Shown: positions 1 to 10,780 of the stretch, piece after piece
Position numbering within the stretch: position 1 is the first letter of the stretch
Layout: the number at the start of each line of letters is the position of its first letter
NCBI GenBank assembly: GCA_033558025.1
Contig: JAUCEF010000007.1
Span: 5,828,001 to 5,892,000 of the forward strand
Source: Phytophthora sp. 'mugwort'
Lineage: Eukaryota; Oomycota; Peronosporomycetes; Peronosporales; Peronosporaceae
Length of the DNA: 64,000 nucleotides
Reading direction: 5' to 3'
Notes under the pieces: generated by a model
The model's database searches: none
Seen by the model: only the letters and a program-made list of their open reading frames with translations
What the model was told of the DNA's origin: nothing
Program-made: the position numbers and the translations under genes

Positions 1-18
1 TGTGGTAATACTTCTAAA

Positions 19-967
19 TCATACCGCCATCTGAATTGAGAACCGCTGCAATCGCTTTTGATCGTGTGTATCCGCGTCTCCCATGCCCTCGTTATAGTCT
101 CGAACAAGTTGCGGGGCAGGTACTTGCTCAACACGAGCACCATCGCGTCGTCCGACTGTAGTTAGCGCCGTTGAACAGCTCGTTGCCAGGAAGTAGACAG
201 GTTTGTTATGCATCCAGGTGATGGCAACCATGTTTGAGAACACATGCAACCGTGCAAGCCGGTATGAGCCGCGAGGCTCCCGTGGCTCATTCTTGTTGTA
301 GACAATGCGAGTGCAGAATCCGAGGCGGTCAATATGTATCGTTCCAACGTGGTAGAAACCACGATCAAGTAGCATGATGGAGATCTGGACAATCGTGTAG
401 AAGCGATCTGTAATTATAAGACGATTCCTTTCGCCTTGCAGCACGCTGTCAATATTACGCACAACAGCATTCTCGGATAGCAGCAAATCCCTCCGGTCTC
501 CCTCCTCGCGGCCTTGATAGATCTCTGCTCTGTAGCAATATCCGGTGCCCGAGTCGCACGTAAGGTAGCACTTCGTACCCCACAGGTGGGGCTTTGCTCT
601 GAGGTATTGCCGCACCAGGTTGAATCTGCTTCTCATTGAAATCATCCTTAATCAAATGCATGCGAGGACTTACAGTCATTCCAGCAGCGAATGTTGCATT
701 GATAGTGTCTGACACTGGCTTGATTTTCCACGTCTTCACACGTCGAGCGTCGGGAGTGTCGTTGCTACTAAAGTGGAGATAGCGAATAATCTCTTCGAAG
801 CAGTGCTGGGCCATGAACCTCCCGAAAGTGCCTCTAGGTTCGGCTCCTTGTGCGTTTGTAGCCCAGTGACAAGATAGTTTACCACGATGAGGGCACAAAG
901 CTCTAGCGCACAGCAGACCGATGAAGTTCACTAACTCGTAGGGCTGGATCTCCTTGAACTTCGCCAT
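19..967 (-). pseudogene. PiggyBac-like transposase core (DDE_Tnp_1_7), frame-broken
   Basis: Two overlapping minus-strand frames make up the catalytic core. The upstream part (967 to about 640) carries the segment before the first catalytic Asp (YELVNFIGLL, FEEIIRYLHFS). The downstream part (645-19) carries SRFN..RQYL..KPH.WGTK, then IITDRFYT (second-Asp motif) and DYNEGMGDADTHDQ near the end (usual family form NxGMGGVDxHDQ). The frame changes exactly where the first catalytic Asp motif is expected (around 635-650), so the active site is split. The family is recognised from these motifs; loss of function is inferred from the frameshift. Confidence 0.75.
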
Positions 968-1421
968 ATCCCTCGCGCGTTGTGCATCGACTCTTTGGGC
1001 GAAATGAAGGATTGGTGCGCGCCGGCGCTGATTCCACTCCGCGAGCTGGCCTGGCGAAAAGTTGCGCTGCCAGCGCTGGTATGCGTTCGTCTCATCCGCG
1101 ATAGAACCTACATCTCTTTAGGGAGCATCAAGAAGAAGAACCCCTCAAGATTTAGTCCAATTGCTTCTGCAACCCCGCTGGCAGTCGCAGCACGTTGTTC
1201 ACGTTGTTCAAGCTGCGCTGCAGGAATTCGAACGTCGCGGCCTGTAAAGTCAGTGACAAAAGCTTATCCTGTACTTGTCATGGACGAACATACTTGAGTT
1301 CTCCATGTGAACCTTTCAGCCTTTGCTGGTATACTGACGTAAGTCGTCCTTCGACATGTCTTCGGAGCTCGCAGACACGTAAGCAGATGCAGCAGGTTTG
1401 CCTCATCATCGTTTTCCGAGG

Positions 1422-2320
1422 CTACAGGTGCTGCTGGGGTCTTTTCCGTCCTGTCATTACTTTCTGCTTCGCTGGCTTCGGGAATGAACGCAACGCATCG
1501 CCGTCGTCATTATTAGGCTCATCGTCCACGCAGAAGTCCTCCTCATCACCAGATTCCATGAACACAACCTCATCCGAAGCATCGCGGTCGCTTATTCCTG
1601 TTCCCATCGTAGACGCTGCAGTGGCGCCACGAGGTGCTGGTGTGACTGGAGGCGTTGTCATGGCTAATACGCGGCGGACCGGCGGTGTACTTGGTGCTGG
1701 AGTACTCGTGGGAGGTGGGCGCGACTCAGTGGAGATACCATCGCTCTGCACTTGCGGAGAGTTAGAATAGATCGATGTTGACAGATCATCCGGAAGGTGC
1801 GGCGAATGAGGAGACACATGCGTTTGCGGTCGACTCGCACTGGGTTGGTGTATGGTAGCCTGCCCCCAGAGCATGATCGGCCGTGTCGCCGTTGCCTCGT
1901 GGTCGTTTTGACGGGGGATTCAGAGCGTCTACCACACACACACACCCATCGCTTTAGGCACCCACGATCTGCTATGATGCGCCATGCTTACGTAAACTTA
2001 CATTCTTCAGGAACGAACCTTCGCAGCTTGTCTTCGCCCCAAAGCACGTCCACACATCGCTCCACCTCGCGCTTATCAGCCCAGCCCTTTGGCCTGTAGT
2101 ACTTCGTCAACGTTGAGAGACCACGTGGTGGTTGGTGGCGCCAGCCTCGGGCGCGAAGGTTCCGCCACATAGCGGAGAACGACAGCTCCTCAGTCATGGC
2201 CACTTGAAACGTGTGCTTGGGCCGGCGCGTTTCTGAATGAGAGGGATGGAGGCGCGCAATTTGCGCGCGAAACTGCGGCCAGATTTTCTCGACAAATGAG
2301 GCCCGCCACTGAGATACCAC
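1422..2320 (-). pseudogene. N-terminal part of the piggyBac-like transposase
   Basis: A frame at 2320-1988 begins with an aromatic/basic domain (RPKHTFQVAMTEELSF, LSTLTKYYRPKGW) of a sort found at the N-terminus of oomycete piggyBac-like proteins. It ends near a possible GTAAGC donor at about 1994. A second frame (1874-1422) is rich in Ser, Thr and Pro, then strongly acidic (ESGDEEDFCVDDEPNNDDGD). That composition matches the acidic linker before piggyBac cores. The pieces sit in the expected order and orientation upstream of the core at 19-967. Whether an intron or only decay separates them cannot be decided here. Confidence 0.5.
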
Positions 2321-2826
2321 GGTGGGAATTATTGGCCCGAGGTTAGCTACATCACTGTAACACTTTATGCCGAGTTGCTCACTTAAAGTTTGTATATTTC
2401 ATTAGAGAAATGTGTACCATGCTTTGTATCCTGTACCATACAGGATACAAAAAAATTATCCTGTAGAATACAGCCCGTGGTACCGAAAGGGTTAATACTT
2501 CAATACTACATAGTAGTATATTCGTGTTTTAAAGAACGATGATTGAGGAGCCTGGTTACTGTTGTGTTGAATACAGATTTCCCCCTACGTGTAGTATTTG
2601 TTAATTCATTGAGCATGGGTCAAGCCAGTGCTGCCCCATCTCAGTCACGGCACCACTCCATCTTGATAACAACGCAGTTATGGCAACAGCATCACTTGCA
2701 AGCAATTGAAAAAAAATATTTGTATGGGCTACTAGAAGCTAACTCAAAGTATTTTCCCTCTCCACCTCGCACCAGCACAGGTCTAGTGACCCCTGACAAT
2801 GGATTTAATCCAAGACAGTGCCGCCG

Positions 2827-3523
2827 TCACGCGCGAGAAAACAAAAGGAACAGCATTTCCACAGCCGTCCCCCCCCCCGTATCCGTACCAAACAGAATAT
2901 CGCCCTCTTTTGTCTCAATGACCAGCGGGTCACCCATGTCGCCGGGGCCAGTGCCCTCACCCGCGACACCACCAGCACACAATTGCGAGTGAGAGAGATT
3001 GGCGAAAATCTCTCTACACTTTCTAAAATCCCAAGCTTTCACCGCCACGCTCCTCAGCTCAAGGGCATAATCTTCGTCGTGACAGGCAAGAACACCCCAA
3101 CCCATCACTGCTGTCGACATTCCTTGTTGATGCTGCGAGTCATGGTCAGCAAGTGTCACGGGAGTAAACTTGCTCGGGTGCTCCAGCATCACGACAGCGT
3201 AATCCCACGCAAGGGACACGTTGGGGTTGTATTTCGGGTGCTTCTGGACCTTGGCGACTTTGATTTCTTCTCCGTCCTGCGTGCCGTTGACATAGTGAGA
3301 GCCTACAAACACGTAATTGATGCCTCTCTGTACGCAAATTGCGGATGTGAGCACGTGGGTCGGGGAAATAAGAGCCCCACTAAAAAACGATGCGGCGCCG
3401 GAGTTGCTTCGAAGGCTAGTTGTGTATGTCATTGTGCCGCTCGAGACAAATTTCCCCACCGAGGATTGCAGTTGCCACACCGAACAGGAGGGACACCGCT
3501 ATCACCGTTGAGACAAGCTTCAT
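2827..3523 (-). pseudogene. Glucanase-inhibitor-like (S1 serine protease fold) gene, frameshifted
   Basis: The main frame (3480-2827, no ATG at its start) is a trypsin/chymotrypsin-fold protein: SGALISPTHVLTSA near the usual His site, DYAVVML around the Asp site, LCAGG, and GDMGDPL at the usual GDSGGPL site. The catalytic His (TAAHC reads TSAIC) and Ser (GDSGGP reads GDMGDP) are both lost. This is the hallmark of Phytophthora glucanase inhibitor proteins, secreted non-catalytic S1 homologues that bind plant endo-beta-1,3-glucanases. A plausible signal peptide (MKLVSTVIAVSLLFGVATA) starts at 3523 in another frame, joined at a G-run near 3460. The C-terminus derails at another G/C homopolymer near 2871-2880, losing the last beta strands. 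Likely a pseudogene, unless both shifts are base-calling errors. Confidence 0.7.
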
Positions 3524-4734
3524 TGTGGAGATGACGCAGGAGGGACAGGAACAATGCGGCTTGTAGATGGCGGTTCTGGAAATGACAAGCGGCGATCACT
3601 CTGATGAGCAACCCTAACATAGCGTTGTGCACTGTAAGCATAAACGGTTGCACTGATCGAATGGAGGAGATAAGCAGCGTTAGTACGTCGAGATCGATGA
3701 AAAGAAATAGCGATGGGATATGTAGCTAGCGAATAGCGATCATCACTGGCTGATACATCGTTATTATGTTTAAAATTGTAACTGCTACGCCGTGCATTGG
3801 CACGCTTGCATAAATGAAATAATTCATTGAACTTCGGAGGTGTACAGAATGCTGTAAGCAGATGCGCTCGACGAAAATATCATACATGCAGCGTAGCAAC
3901 TGTTCCAGACATTTTTTTCCATTCGACGCCGTGATGTATGCTTCTCATGGTCATCATAAACATGAAACTGTGGTTTACAAAACCCTTCCCAACGTTACTT
4001 GTTTCACATCAAACAATCTTAACGCTACTGTAATGATTAGCCACGCGACTGGACTGAGCGATATTTTTAAATTCCGTGATTTATAAATATCGCTAATTAA
4101 ACTGATAAACATTGTGATCAGTTTGACCTGTAAATATAAAAAAATACGGAACTGTCATGAACCCTCCAATACTATCTACTGGTATTGGTCATGTCATTGG
4201 TCACACAAGTTGATGAACGATATTTTGGTTGTCACAGGGATTGGTCACGGTAGGCACAGCCAATATGATATGTACGCGGAACTACGGGTTCTTCGCTAAC
4301 GATGAAATGAGATCAATACAATCACACAAACCTGGCGGCTTCACACAAAGAAGCGACAAGCGCCACATGGCGGACAGCATGTTTGCGAATCGGGAACCAC
4401 ACAAAACACAACACGCACTCTTAAACTGCAACACTCAAACATTACAACCACAACCCTCATAACGACCATTCGTCAAGGCAAAAATCGGGGCGAAGTGAAG
4501 CCAAGGATGGGCTATAGACAGTACTGCTTGGACCAAATGCTCCGAAAACGTCCGCAAGACAGGTGATATGTGGTGTATGTGAAGGTAGAGCCGGCCGGGC
4601 TCTATCGGTGATGTTGCGGACGTGTGGGATAAGAGCATGCTTAACGTACAGTAATAGTGGCCGCCGTCGTATGCTGCACACATTATACCGGTACGGTAGC
4701 CTATTTGTACTTTGAGCACCCCGTACCATGCCAG
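3524..4734. other. AT-rich intergenic stretch, no gene seen
   Basis: Only short frames without recognisable motifs occur here. The base composition is clearly more AT-rich than in the gene islands. No transposon ends were recognised. Confidence 0.5.
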
Positions 4735-4796
4735 ATCTGTAACTTACCTTGCTCATAATATGAAGAGGTAGGTGCAAATCCTACTTTAGTTATAAT
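4735..4796 (+). pseudogene. 3' part of a tRNA-Met(CAT)-like sequence, possibly organellar
   Basis: The sequence contains a loop-like CTCATAA, as in Met(CAT) anticodon loops. This is followed by a perfect 5-bp T-stem GTAGG/CCTAC closing the 7-nt loop TGCAAAT. No matching D-arm or 5' acceptor strand is visible upstream, so it looks like a truncated copy. The TGCAAAT loop and AT-rich flanks would fit a nuclear copy of mitochondrial DNA. This is inference from a short stretch. Confidence 0.3.
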
Positions 4797-4839
4797 GTAT
4801 GATCGATGTTAGAGTCACAAAGCCGGTTTGGATATCAAC

Positions 4840-5740
4840 CGGACTTTCCCGTGCGTCCGTCAGTCCGTCAAACCCGTAACGTTTTATTCGTATTGGTTAA
4901 AATTTGCCGCCGAGCACAGCGACGCGGCCTCCCATTGGCTGAAACTGAATTTTAGCTGCCCAGCGAAGCGAAGGAGAAAAAAACTTTTCGTGTATAGCGG
5001 GACCGGAGGGCCCGCCCTTCCTACCGAAGCCGAAGGCATAGGTAACTAACTCACTTAGTATCCTAACACGGCGAATAGTGCAGCGAGCTTTTGCAAGCGG
5101 AGTGGAGGTGCTACTACCGGAGTGTAGCGTAGATAGTTTTCTCAGTAGTGAAGCGAGCTACTGAGCGAGCGAAACGGGTACCCTCCAAACTTTCATTACC
5201 GCCCGCTTTGCGGGCGGCGCTCGGCTAGTCTATTAAATTAACTGAGAAACCAGTCCGTGCGTCAGTCCGTCCGAATCGTGCCTGGCCGCCTGGACCTCCC
5301 TTTCGGCATAGCATGGCTTTGCGTTTGGTACCGCCACCAACCCACAAAATCGAATCCTACTATCGTTCCGACTCGAAAAACTATGCTGGAAATTGCAAAA
5401 ATAGCATTGCGTGACGTTTAAAACCCCTTCTCATTGGCCAAAATCCATGCAATTTTTTAATTGCTGCCGAGTGGAGCGAAGCCTCTCATTGGCTACAATT
5501 AAGGTGTGTGGTTACACCAAAGCATACTTAGCTGTCGAGCGAAGCGAAGACGACCACCCTATGCGATAAGAGTAGTGCAGCGAGCTGAAACAGCGAGCGG
5601 ATCGGAGTGGGACCAAGGTAAGAGTATTGAGCGAGCTGGCACAGCGAGCGGGACGGAGTGGGACGCGATAGGAGTGGTGCAGAGGGCTGCAATAGCGAGT
5701 GGAACGGAGTGCGACGAGATTGTGGTGTAGCGGGATTGGT
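4840..5740. repeat. CCAAT / GCGAAGCGA palindromic repeat tract (left block)
   Basis: Degenerate motifs recur: CCGTC-CGTCAGTCCGTC strings, ATTGGCTAAAAT-type inverted CCAAT boxes, GCCGAGCGAAGCGAAGG-type strings, the hairpin CCGCCCGCTTTGCGGGCGG followed by CGCTCGGCTA (about 5202-5225), and GTAGTGAAGCGAGC / CAGCGAGCGG units spaced by tens of bases. The same motif set recurs at 11950-12450. No convincing protein is encoded. It resembles intergenic DNA of one repetitive element that was later interrupted by other insertions, but I cannot assign it to a family. Confidence 0.6.
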
Positions 5741-5788
5741 CAAAATATGATTAAGACCCGATCCGCTTACCAACTGCGCCCAGACACC
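5724..5788 (-). pseudogene. tRNA-derived sequence (Lys-CTT-like anticodon loop), degenerate
   Basis: Read on the minus strand, this 65-nt stretch has an A-box-like D-arm (GGGCGCAGTTGGTAAGCG), an anticodon-loop-like TCTTAATC (CTT in anticodon position) and a 5-bp pairing GGTGT/ACACC between its two ends. The T-arm/B-box region (TTGACCAATCCC) is eroded from the GGTTCGAATCC consensus. The size is slightly short for a tRNA. Most likely a tRNA pseudogene or the head of a tRNA-derived SINE; a working tRNA is unlikely. Confidence 0.4.
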
Positions 5789-6375
5789 GATTAGCAAAGG
5801 GGGCTCCCCGATGATCCGTGATCAGCTGAACTTGGTCTCACCTTGTGTACCCGTCGATGGGCTGGATCTGCTCTCTTGGGACTCCGAAAGATGCGGCGAT
5901 GTAAGGTCTTGAACGTCCTGGCGGGACGCGGGGACGTGGAGCAGCGCGGAAGTCTTCGCTCTGTTGCAGTTGTCTGAAGTCGTCGACCTTCGATCGGGGG
6001 CCTGGACTTGCTCCGAGGCCGAGGTTGCCGTGTGGCGTTGTTCCTTTCCTTTCCTTGAGTTGCTTGCCGCTTCCTTTAGCGGGATCTTCCGAGCTGAGAG
6101 TCGAAGCGATCGTCAGCCAAGCACTGAATGCCGATCGATCGAGGTATGCGCTTGAGCAGAAGTTCGCTGGCGTGAGGGAGGGTCGGCCAATATACGATCC
6201 GATCCTCTCACCGCGACGTTTGATCTGCTGCCTTGGGCTGGTCGACACCTTGGGGGGCCAATGTAGTTCCCTTCCCACGGTATTTGAATACCGTCTAAGT
6301 CGTCCAATGTAAATTCGAGTCTGATTGTTGTTTATCCTTTTCTTGTTCTATCCTCCCAACCTGAACCCTATATCG
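5789..6375. other. No gene recognised; left flank of the copia insertion
   Basis: Frames of up to about 146 codons occur on both strands, but none shows family motifs or convincing composition. The final five bases (TATCG) are the left target-site duplication of the copia element. Confidence 0.4.
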
Positions 6376-6688
6376 AAAAGGCTTGGTCACTTGATGGCAA
6401 AATGCAAAGTGATTGATTTAGGTCCTTAGTTCGCAAACTCCTTGCTACCTCTAAGCCTACAGTTCTACCTACTGGGTACACTCTACTGGATTCTCTACTG
6501 GATACTGAGTTACTTCAGCCAATCGCAGAGCGCCACGTCGATGCCCATCTTGTACCCACAATCTTGTACCCACGTGCATCGTAATCATCGTCCCGTAATC
6601 GCCGGAGTGATTGAGGTGCCACTGAGTGAAGGTCATACCGGTATCCTACCGGTATACAGCAGCTGCTCGAGGCGTCTCCTTGACAACA
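6376..6688 (-). repeat. Copia 3' LTR
   Basis: A 313-bp repeat identical to 10781-11093. A purine-rich tract (GAGTGGGAG on the minus strand, about 6689-6697) directly precedes it and is the likely polypurine tract. The last codons of the polyprotein and its TAG stop (6646-6648) lie inside this LTR. Confidence 0.93.
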
Positions 6689-9600
6689 CTCCCACTCGAC
6701 TCGATAGCCTTCGGTGCTTCGATGCCGAGCTTGCTCCGGAGACAGTCGAACTGCGCCGCTGAAATGGGCTTGGTCATCAGGTCCGCCAGCATGTCTTGCG
6801 TCGGACAGTACTCGAGCACCACTTCTCCGTCCTCGACCTTCTCGCGCACGAAGTGGTAGCGAATGTCGATATGCTTGGTACGCTTGTGAAACTCGGGATT
6901 CTTGGCAAGCGCGATGGATCCTTGGTTGTCTTCGTAGATCTTGATCGCCTTGCCCTCTGTGGTTTCGCCTATCTCGCACAGAAACGCCTTGAGCCACACA
7001 GCCTCCTGTGTTGCCTCCGATAGCGCCATGTACTCGGCTTCCGTCGACGATAGTGCCACCGTCCTCTGCTTCTTGCTGCGCCAGCTCACGCATCCACCGC
7101 TCATTATGAACGCGTATCCGCTCGTGCTGCGGCGCGACTCCACATCACCCGCCCAGTCCGCATCCGAGTAGCCGCAGACGCCGTCTTGGTCCTTGGTGCG
7201 AAACTCGATGCCGTACGTCGCCGTGCCTTGGATGTAGCGGAGGACGCGCTTGAGTGCTTGCCAGTGCGTGGGGCATGGGTCTGCAGCGAACTGACTCAGT
7301 GTGCCCACTGCCGCAGCCAGATCCGGTCGGGTGCCCACCATCAAGTACATGAGGCAGCCCACGGCGTTCCGGTAAGGCACGCCTGCCATGGTGTCATCAT
7401 GCTTGCACCCGCCGTCGCACATAGCCTTGGTCAGCTTGAGTCCGGGGTCCTGCGGCGTTTTCACGGGCTTGCTGTTCTCCATGCTGAACTTGCTCAGGAT
7501 GCTCCGCGCGAACTTGGTCTGCCGCATCGTCACCTCACCAGCCTTGATGTCTTGCTTGATCTCCATTCCGAGAAAGTAGCTCAGCTCGCCTAGGTCCGTC
7601 ATCTCGAACCGCTTGCTTAGTGCGCTCTTGGTCGCCTTGAGCATGTCGTCATCACTGCTCGCAATCACCAGGTCGTCCACGTACAGCACCACGAGCACCA
7701 TGCTGTCGCCGTTGCGCTTGACGTAGACGCAGTGGTCGGTCTCGCACTTGTCGAAGTCCAGCTTGAGCATGAAGTCGTCGATGGTATGGTTCCACATGCG
7801 CGGCGACTGCTTGAGACCGTAGAGCGCGCGCTTGAGCTTGCACACATGATCCGGGCGTCCTTCGCTTATGTATCCGTCGGGCTGCTGCATGTAGATGTCT
7901 TCATCCAGGACGCCGTTAAGAAAGGCTGTCTTAACGTCCATCTGGTGCAGCTTGAGCCCGTACTTGGCAGCCATCGCTAGCACGATTCGGATGGACGTGA
8001 ACTTGGCCACGGGCGCGAAGGTCTCGTCGTAGTCGATGCCGTGCTTCTGCGAAAAACCCTTAGCCACCAGGCGCGCCTTGTATCGTTCGATCTCGCCGGC
8101 TTGGTTCTCCTTCACGCGAAAGACCCATCGACAGCCGATGGCCTTGCGTCCCTTGGGCAGCGGTACCACGTCCCATGTGTCGTTCTTGCGCAGCGAGTCG
8201 TACTCCGAGTCGCAGGCCTCCTTCCATTTGCGTGCGTCGTTGGATTCCATCGCCGACTTGAACGTGGTCGGCATTTCTCCCACTGAATCCACGACGTACG
8301 CCGCCTCGAAGCTCTTGTCGTTGTCTCGAGCCATGGCAGACATCTCATCCAGGCCTTGGCGTCGATTCTCTGACGCGTATCGCTTGGCACTCGGGGTCTC
8401 CACCGCTTCCTCCAGCGACTGTGTCCGCGGGTGTCTCTTGCTGCCGGGCAAGAATTCATCATCCCGCGCAGTCTCTTCATCTTCGTCGTCCGATGCCGAC
8501 TGTTCATCTTTGTCCGTGGTGCCTTCTTCCGCATCTTGAAGGTCCACCAGCTCCTCCTTGGGTTTGTAGTCGCGTCTTCCACCGTCGAAGACGTCTTCCA
8601 TGAACTGTGCATCGCGGCTCACCAGCACGCGACCACTCTCGATCTCCTCGAACCGATACGCTTTCTCGTGGTCCGAGTACCCCAGGAACCTGCATCGCAC
8701 CGATCGCGCATCCAGCTTGGTTCGCTTCTCTTTCGCCACATGCACGTAGGCGTGGCAACCGAAGACTTTGAGGTTGGCCAGCAATGGTTTCTTGGCAGTC
8801 CACAGCTCGTACGGAGACTTATCGTTGTCAAGCGCATGTGTCGGACAGCGGTTGCGCAGGAACATAGCCGTCATGACTGCTTCGCCCCAGTATGCCTTGG
8901 ACAGACTCGCGTGCTCCAGCATGCACCGCGCGCATTCAACTAGCGTCCGGTTCATGCGCTCCGCGATTCCGTTGAGCTGCGGCGTGTATGGCGGCGTGAA
9001 CTTCTGCACGATGCCGCGCTTGCTGCAAAACTTGGCCATTTTGTCGGATTTGTACTCACCACCGTTGTCACTGCGAAGCTCCTTGACGCGCTTGCCGGTC
9101 TGTGTCTCCGCAAACGCCACAAAGTGCGCGAACTTGTCGGCCACCTCCCACTTGTTCTTTACCAGGTACACCACGCAGTAGCGCGACTTGTCGTCGATAA
9201 AGGTGACGAAGTAGCGCTTGCCGCCAAACGTCGGCGTGCGCATGGGCCCGCATACGTCACTGTGCACTACCTCCAGTAGTTCATTGGCACGCTTGGGCGA
9301 TGTCGATTCGAAACTCAATCGCGTCTGCTTGCCGAGCGCGCATCCGTCGCACGTCTCCCACTTGCTCGCGGACCCGAGGTCAATGCCGACGCTGAGCTTC
9401 TTCTTGACGATGGCGTCGAGCCCAGCGTGACCGATGTGGCCTAGTCGAAGGTGCCAGAGGTACGACTTGGTGTCCCCTTGGCTCCCGTTCGGACTCGCCG
9501 AATTCGCTTCGTCCAGGCGCACGGGCGTCATGCACAGCTTGAACAGCTTGCCGTCACGCGCACCTATCGTGCACTTCATCCCCTTCAGCGCGATGAAGCA

Positions 9601-10776
9601 TCCGTCGCTGTCGAAGGTCACTGACCCGACGTCCTTGGTGAAGCGCCCGATCGAGAAGAGGTTGCGCGTTAGCTTGGGAATGTGCCACACGTTCGTGAGC
9701 ACACCCTTCTTGATACCACGAGGCGTCTTCATCTCCATCACAATGTCGCCGCTGCCGATCGCTTGAACCACACCGTCGTCTGCGAGACGCACGTCGACCG
9801 GAGTGAAAGCCTTGTAGTTTCTCATGAACTTCTTGGAGTGCGCCATGTGCTGCGTCGCACCCGAGTCGACCAGCCATGTGCCACTCGCCGACGCTGCCAT
9901 GGCCGCATCGCCATCGCCGTCGACGAAGAAGAGATAGTCGCCAGAGTCGTCCTCAAGCGCGACGTTGGCACGCTGCGAGCGCTGCCGTTCCGTGTTGTCA
10001 TGGATCCGCGAAGGACACTCCGCGATCCAATGTCCATGCTTGCCGCAGTTGTGGCACGCACCGTTCTTCTTCGACGGTCGGCCCTTATGCTTGTTGTCCC
10101 TCATCATGAACGCCTGGCCAGGCGCGGCGCCATCTCCATCGCCACCCTGCTCCTTGCGCTTCATGTCTTCATGTAGCAGCCGAGACGTCACCAGCTCCCA
10201 CGTCAGCGTGTCGGATCTTGACTCCAACGCCGTGATCAGGAACTGATACGACTCGCTCAGGCTCCCGAGAAGCGTGATCACCAAGTCGTCCTCGCTGACC
10301 GGAGCGCCGACCGCGTCGAGCTGTTCCGCCAGAGTCTTGAGCTTGTTGATGTGTTGAAGCACATCATCACCTTCCTCCATCATGAGCGTGAAGAAACGTC
10401 GACGAAGAAAGAGCTTGTTGGCCAAACTCTTCTTCTCGAAGTGTCCTTCCAGTCTTGACCATGCATCATGCGCGCCACTCGCCGAGCGAACCAGCGGCAG
10501 CTGCGAATCCTCCATCGCGAGACAGATCATCGCCAGCGCCTTGCGCGACTTCTTCCGAAAGAGCGCTTGATCCGCCGCAGTCTGGCAGTGCTCCAGCTTC
10601 ACTTCCCCACTTGTCACTTCCCACAGTTCGCGCTCCTCGAGCACCATCTGCATCTTGAACTTCCACGTGTGGAAGTTAGCTCCGTCGAACTTGTTGATGC
10701 GGAAGGCAGAAGGCGGCGTGGCGTCCATGGCGAAGGCGTAGTCGGGGTCTTCAGAGAAGGCGGGGCTTGGGCTCAT
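6646..10776 (-). CDS. Copia Gag-Pol polyprotein, intact
   Basis: A single open frame of 1376 residues from the ATG at 10776. In order it has a UBN2/copia-type Gag, a CCHC zinc knuckle (CHNCGKHGHWIAEC), an aspartic protease (WLVDSGATQHM), an integrase with the GAG-pre-integrase HLRLGHIGH segment and the catalytic stretch DVCGPM..GGKRYFVTFIDD, a reverse transcriptase with YVDDLVIAS, and RNase H (YSDADWAGD...STSGYAF). All key residues I looked for are present and no stop interrupts the frame. The whole reading frame is compact. The start codon is 5 nt past the 5' LTR, inside the apparent primer-binding site, and the stop lies 40 nt into the 3' LTR. It provides reverse transcription and integration for the element. 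Confidence 0.95.
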   Translation of the reverse strand: MSPSPAFSEDPDYAFAMDATPPSAFRINKFDGANFHTWKFKMQMVLEERELWEVTSGEVKLEHCQTAADQALFRKKSRKALAMICLAMEDSQLPLVRSASGAHDAWSRLEGHFEKKSLANKLFLRRRFFTLMMEEGDDVLQHINKLKTLAEQLDAVGAPVSEDDLVITLLGSLSESYQFLITALESRSDTLTWELVTSRLLHEDMKRKEQGGDGDGAAPGQAFMMRDNKHKGRPSKKNGACHNCGKHGHWIAECPSRIHDNTERQRSQRANVALEDDSGDYLFFVDGDGDAAMAASASGTWLVDSGATQHMAHSKKFMRNYKAFTPVDVRLADDGVVQAIGSGDIVMEMKTPRGIKKGVLTNVWHIPKLTRNLFSIGRFTKDVGSVTFDSDGCFIALKGMKCTIGARDGKLFKLCMTPVRLDEANSASPNGSQGDTKSYLWHLRLGHIGHAGLDAIVKKKLSVGIDLGSASKWETCDGCALGKQTRLSFESTSPKRANELLEVVHSDVCGPMRTPTFGGKRYFVTFIDDKSRYCVVYLVKNKWEVADKFAHFVAFAETQTGKRVKELRSDNGGEYKSDKMAKFCSKRGIVQKFTPPYTPQLNGIAERMNRTLVECARCMLEHASLSKAYWGEAVMTAMFLRNRCPTHALDNDKSPYELWTAKKPLLANLKVFGCHAYVHVAKEKRTKLDARSVRCRFLGYSDHEKAYRFEEIESGRVLVSRDAQFMEDVFDGGRRDYKPKEELVDLQDAEEGTTDKDEQSASDDEDEETARDDEFLPGSKRHPRTQSLEEAVETPSAKRYASENRRQGLDEMSAMARDNDKSFEAAYVVDSVGEMPTTFKSAMESNDARKWKEACDSEYDSLRKNDTWDVVPLPKGRKAIGCRWVFRVKENQAGEIERYKARLVAKGFSQKHGIDYDETFAPVAKFTSIRIVLAMAAKYGLKLHQMDVKTAFLNGVLDEDIYMQQPDGYISEGRPDHVCKLKRALYGLKQSPRMWNHTIDDFMLKLDFDKCETDHCVYVKRNGDSMVLVVLYVDDLVIASSDDDMLKATKSALSKRFEMTDLGELSYFLGMEIKQDIKAGEVTMRQTKFARSILSKFSMENSKPVKTPQDPGLKLTKAMCDGGCKHDDTMAGVPYRNAVGCLMYLMVGTRPDLAAAVGTLSQFAADPCPTHWQALKRVLRYIQGTATYGIEFRTKDQDGVCGYSDADWAGDVESRRSTSGYAFIMSGGCVSWRSKKQRTVALSSTEAEYMALSEATQEAVWLKAFLCEIGETTEGKAIKIYEDNQGSIALAKNPEFHKRTKHIDIRYHFVREKVEDGEVVLEYCPTQDMLADLMTKPISAAQFDCLRSKLGIEAPKAIESSGSVVKETPRAAAVYR

Positions 10777-10780
10777 AACC

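Larger units (their letters stand above)
1..2495 (-). mobile_element. PiggyBac-like DNA transposon, decayed, cut by window edge
   Basis: Minus-strand element whose 5' end is marked by TTAA at 2492-2495, followed inward (reading minus) by CCCTTTCGGTACC. The second piggyBac-like copy at 35566-38413 carries nearly the same terminal repeat, so TTAA plus this repeat is taken as the boundary. The other end lies beyond the window start. The interior holds an N-terminal domain, a low-complexity Ser/Thr/Pro-rich acidic linker and a DDE core, in several reading frames. PiggyBac elements insert at TTAA. Autonomous activity is unlikely because the transposase is frame-broken. Confidence 0.75.

Noticed and set aside
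5506..5730. Frame with repeated GTASGTEWD-type units, considered as a repeat protein
   Set aside because: It is a translation of the GCGAGCGGGACGGAGTGGGAC DNA repeats, with the opposite strand also open; no start or promoter context.
7186..7593. Plus-strand frames of 100 or more codons opposite the copia polyprotein
   Set aside because: They are antisense shadows of a GC-rich coding sequence; no family motifs.
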